A stretch of DNA of 64,000 nt from Lutibacter oricola. Lineage in GTDB: Bacteria > Bacteroidota > Bacteroidia > Flavobacteriales > Flavobacteriaceae. This document shows positions 61,713 through 64,000 of this stretch, piece after piece (positions within the stretch are counted from its first letter, which is position 1; every line of letters begins with the position of its first letter). Under the pieces are notes generated by a model that was not told the origin of the DNA, ran no database searches, and saw only the letters and a list, made by a program, of their open reading frames with translations. Location of the stretch: positions 496,001 through 560,000 of the forward strand of contig NZ_FNNJ01000001.1 in the NCBI RefSeq assembly GCF_900106565.1. The letters run 5' to 3'. Position numbers and translations under genes: made by a program.

Positions 61713-62948
61713 ATGAAAACGTGGTTTAAAATATCTGATAATTCAGATTTTACGATATATAATATTCCATTTGGAATTTTTTCAACTCCAACTTCAAAAA
61801 AGAGAATTGGAATTGCAATTGGTGAGTCTATTTTAGATCTAGCAGTTGCTTATGATTTAGGAATTTTTAAAAGATTAAATTTTCCAAAATCGGTTTTTGA
61901 AGCTAATTTTTTAAATGATTTTATTTCATTAGGAAAATCTATTACCAATAAAGTTAGAATAATTATTCAAGAAGAATTATGTAACGAGAATTCTGTTTTA
62001 AAAACATCAAAAGAAGCTTTTATTCTTCAAAATGAAGCCGAAATGCATTTGCCAGTTCAAGTTGGTGATTATACCGATTTTTATTCGAGTATAGAGCACG
62101 CCACAAATGTTGGAATGATGTTTAGAGATCCTGAAAATGCCTTGTTACCAAACTGGAAACACATTCCTGTTGGCTATCACGGTAGAGCTTCGTCAATTAT
62201 GGTGAGCGGAAAAAATATTCACAGGCCAAAAGGGCAAGTTTTAAAACCAAGTGAAACTTTACCAGTTTTTGAACCATCTACAAGAGTGGATTTTGAATTG
62301 GAAATGGGTTTTATAATTGGTGGGCAAACTGAAGTTGGAGATTCAATTTCAACAAAAAAAGCAGAAGATTATATTTTTGGAAAAGTGTTGTTTAATGATT
62401 GGTCTGCAAGAGATATTCAAAAATGGGAATACGTTCCATTAGGACCTTTTTTAGCAAAGAATTTTGCTTCTTCAATTTCGCCTTGGGTGGTAACACTAGA
62501 AGCTTTGGAGCCTTTTAGAATTGCTGGTCCAGAGCAAACCCCAAAAGTTTTACCACATTTAGAATACAATGGCTTTAAAAATTTTGATATCAATTTAGAA
62601 GTGTCTATTACTCCAAATAATACAGATGAAACTATTGTTAGCAAGTCGAATTTTAAATATATGTATTGGAATATGTCGCAACAATTAGCGCATCATACAA
62701 GTAATGGCTGCAATGTTAATGTTGGCGATATGTTGGCTTCTGGAACTATAAGTGGAAAGAGTAAAGATAGTTACGGTTCTATGTTAGAGTTGTCTTGGGC
62801 AGGTAAAAATCCAGTAAAATTGAACAATGGAGAAGAACGTAAATTTATAGAAGATTATGATACTGTAATTATGCGTGGCTATTGTAAAAAAGATGAAATA
62901 AGAGTTGGTTTTGGTGAAGTAAAAGCTCAAATATTACCTTCAAAATAA
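61713..62948 (+). CDS. fahA: Fumarylacetoacetase
   Basis: A 411-residue enzyme splitting fumarylacetoacetate into fumarate and acetoacetate, the last step of tyrosine breakdown. The N-terminal SH3-like domain includes FGIFSTPTSKKRIGIAIGE. The catalytic domain has DYTDFYSSIEHATNVG, VGYHGRASSI, FELEMGFIIG (calcium-binding acids) and NDWSARDIQKWEYVPLGPF. Length and motifs match eukaryote-type and bacterial FAH. The preceding maleylacetoacetate isomerase is not in this operon. It lies 15 bases after phhA and 5 before the flavin-reductase gene. Confidence 0.95.
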   Translation: MKTWFKISDNSDFTIYNIPFGIFSTPTSKKRIGIAIGESILDLAVAYDLGIFKRLNFPKSVFEANFLNDFISLGKSITNKVRIIIQEELCNENSVLKTSKEAFILQNEAEMHLPVQVGDYTDFYSSIEHATNVGMMFRDPENALLPNWKHIPVGYHGRASSIMVSGKNIHRPKGQVLKPSETLPVFEPSTRVDFELEMGFIIGGQTEVGDSISTKKAEDYIFGKVLFNDWSARDIQKWEYVPLGPFLAKNFASSISPWVVTLEALEPFRIAGPEQTPKVLPHLEYNGFKNFDINLEVSITPNNTDETIVSKSNFKYMYWNMSQQLAHHTSNGCNVNVGDMLASGTISGKSKDSYGSMLELSWAGKNPVKLNNGEERKFIEDYDTVIMRGYCKKDEIRVGFGEVKAQILPSK

Positions 62949-62953
62949 ATATT

Positions 62954-63847
62954 ATGAAACAAGTTACTTCCATAGATCCAAATTCAATTTCTACTAAAGA
63001 ATTACACAGTATTTTATTAACGGCAATTGCACCTAGACCAATTGCATTTGCAAGTACTATAAATATAAAAGGTGAAGTAAATTTAAGTCCGTTTAGTTTT
63101 TTTAACGTGTTTAGTTCTAATCCTCCAACGTTAATTTTTTCACCAGCACGTAGAGTTAGAGATAACACTACAAAGCATACTTTACAAAATGTTGAGGCGG
63201 TAAAAGAGGTTGTGATTAACATTGTAAATTACCCAATTGTTGAGCAAATGTCTTTAACAAGTACTGAGTATGAAGAAGGCGTTAACGAGTTTAAAAAAGC
63301 CGGATTAACAGAAGGGAATTCAGTAAAAGTGAAACCGCCAAGAGTTCTAGAATCACCAGTTTCGTTTGAGTGTAAGGTTGATAATATTATTTCTTTAGGA
63401 AATGAAGGAGGAGCAGGGAATTTGGTGATTTGTAAAGTAGTTTACATTCATATAAATAATGAATATTTAGACGAAGAGAACAATTTAGATACTAAAAAGC
63501 TGGATTTAGTTGCTAGACTTGGCGGAAGTTGGTATACAAGAATTACGGAAGAATCTTTGTTTGAAATACCGAAGCCAATTTCAACAAAAGGTATTGGTGT
63601 TGATAGTTTACCAAAACATATTTTTAAAACCGATATTTTGTCTGGAAACAATATTGGAAGATTAGGGAATTTTGAAAAAGTTCCTTCAGAAGAGGAAATT
63701 GAAAAATTTAAGAGTTTACCAGAAATAGCTGAAATGTTAATTGGTTTAGATGAAGATGAAAAGATGGAACTTATTCATAAAAAGGTAAAACTAAACTTGA
63801 AAAATGGAGATGTAAAAATGGCAATAAAATTGCTTTTTAGTTTATAA
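62954..63847 (+). CDS. Flavin-reductase-like FMN-binding split-barrel protein
   Basis: A 297-residue cytoplasmic protein. Residues about 10-205 form the flavin-reductase-like split barrel: LTAIAPRPIAFASTI, LSPFSFFNVFSSNPPTLIF, then VNIVNYPIVEQM and LESPVSFECKV, typical of FMN-binding reductases. About 90 residues of mostly helical C-terminus follow. Five bases after fahA, it is evidently co-transcribed. It may supply reduced flavin or act on a pathway intermediate; its role in tyrosine breakdown is not established from sequence. Possible alternative: a pterin- or quinone-type reductase supporting the hydroxylase. Confidence 0.8.
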   Translation: MKQVTSIDPNSISTKELHSILLTAIAPRPIAFASTINIKGEVNLSPFSFFNVFSSNPPTLIFSPARRVRDNTTKHTLQNVEAVKEVVINIVNYPIVEQMSLTSTEYEEGVNEFKKAGLTEGNSVKVKPPRVLESPVSFECKVDNIISLGNEGGAGNLVICKVVYIHINNEYLDEENNLDTKKLDLVARLGGSWYTRITEESLFEIPKPISTKGIGVDSLPKHIFKTDILSGNNIGRLGNFEKVPSEEEIEKFKSLPEIAEMLIGLDEDEKMELIHKKVKLNLKNGDVKMAIKLLFSL

Positions 63848-63880
63848 GAAGTAATTTTATTAAATTTTAAGAGATTTACC

Positions 63881-64000
63881 CTAATGAATATTTATGCTTT
63901 TAATCTTATTATTTTTTAGGTTAAACGCAACGTAGTTTCGTAAGAGGACAACTTTAGAAGAGTTTTCTCTAAACAATTTTAATTTACTTCTTAGCAGTTT
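63881..64000 (-). CDS. Possible 3' end of a convergent gene cut by the window edge
   Basis: The minus strand is open from base 64000 for 39 codons to a TAG at 63881, while its other two frames stop within five codons. The translation is basic and ends NKIKSINIH. The length is near what chance allows in AT-rich DNA, so this is tentative; no family is recognisable. Confidence 0.25.
   Translation of the reverse strand, partial: KLLRSKLKLFRENSSKVVLLRNYVAFNLKNNKIKSINIH

Overview
The window is low-GC DNA with plus-strand genes packed almost end to end. It has Bacteroidetes-type signal peptides and lipoboxes, no obvious Shine-Dalgarno tracts, and two matches to the TAnnTTTG promoter box plus one at the tyrosine operon. 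Marine-type sulfatases and glycoside hydrolases dominate. This points to a marine member of the Flavobacteriaceae; no species is claimed.

Positions 1-55.5 kb are one very large, one-directional polysaccharide-degradation locus. I count 16 exported formylglycine-type sulfatases (S1 family). With them are two proteins with the layout of GH150 lambda-carrageenases (N-terminal beta-propeller plus a large C-terminal module), a GH82 iota-carrageenase homologue that lacks the catalytic Asp, a GH110 alpha-1,3-galactosidase, three GH2 beta-galactosidase-type enzymes, two GH29 enzymes, a GH31/GH36-like barrel enzyme, an unassigned beta-propeller hydrolase and an SGNH esterase. The GH150 + GH110 + GH82 combination with so many sulfatases points to a heavily sulfated red-algal galactan, most likely lambda-carrageenan or a carrageenan/agar hybrid. 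This substrate is inferred. The proposed flow is: endo-cleavage by the GH150-like proteins, desulfation by surface lipoprotein and periplasmic sulfatases, then exo-trimming by GH110, GH2, GH29 and GH31/36-like enzymes. No SusC/SusD pair, dedicated regulator or sulfatase-maturating enzyme is in the window, so the locus must continue upstream or rely on genes elsewhere.

Hairpin terminators at about 10.3, 12.1, 24.1 and 55.6 kb split the locus into probable transcription units: 1-10.3, 10.5-12.1, 12.3-24.1 and 24.2-55.6 kb. The last unit probably has internal promoters near 35.8, 43.6 and 48.4 kb. Between 43.7 and 48.3 kb is an unusual cassette: a Tat-exported FAD oxidoreductase, an exported protein with a covalent-flavin-like DAVSGAT motif, and a CstA-type transporter.

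From 55.8 kb the content changes to core metabolism. A divergent Lrp/AsnC regulator faces a tight six-gene phenylalanine/tyrosine catabolic operon: aminotransferase, homogentisate dioxygenase, 4-hydroxyphenylpyruvate dioxygenase, phenylalanine hydroxylase, fumarylacetoacetase and a flavin-reductase-like protein. The last bases may hold the 3' end of a convergent gene. I saw no tRNA, rRNA, CRISPR array or insertion sequence, and no gene-free stretch exceeds 300 bases.
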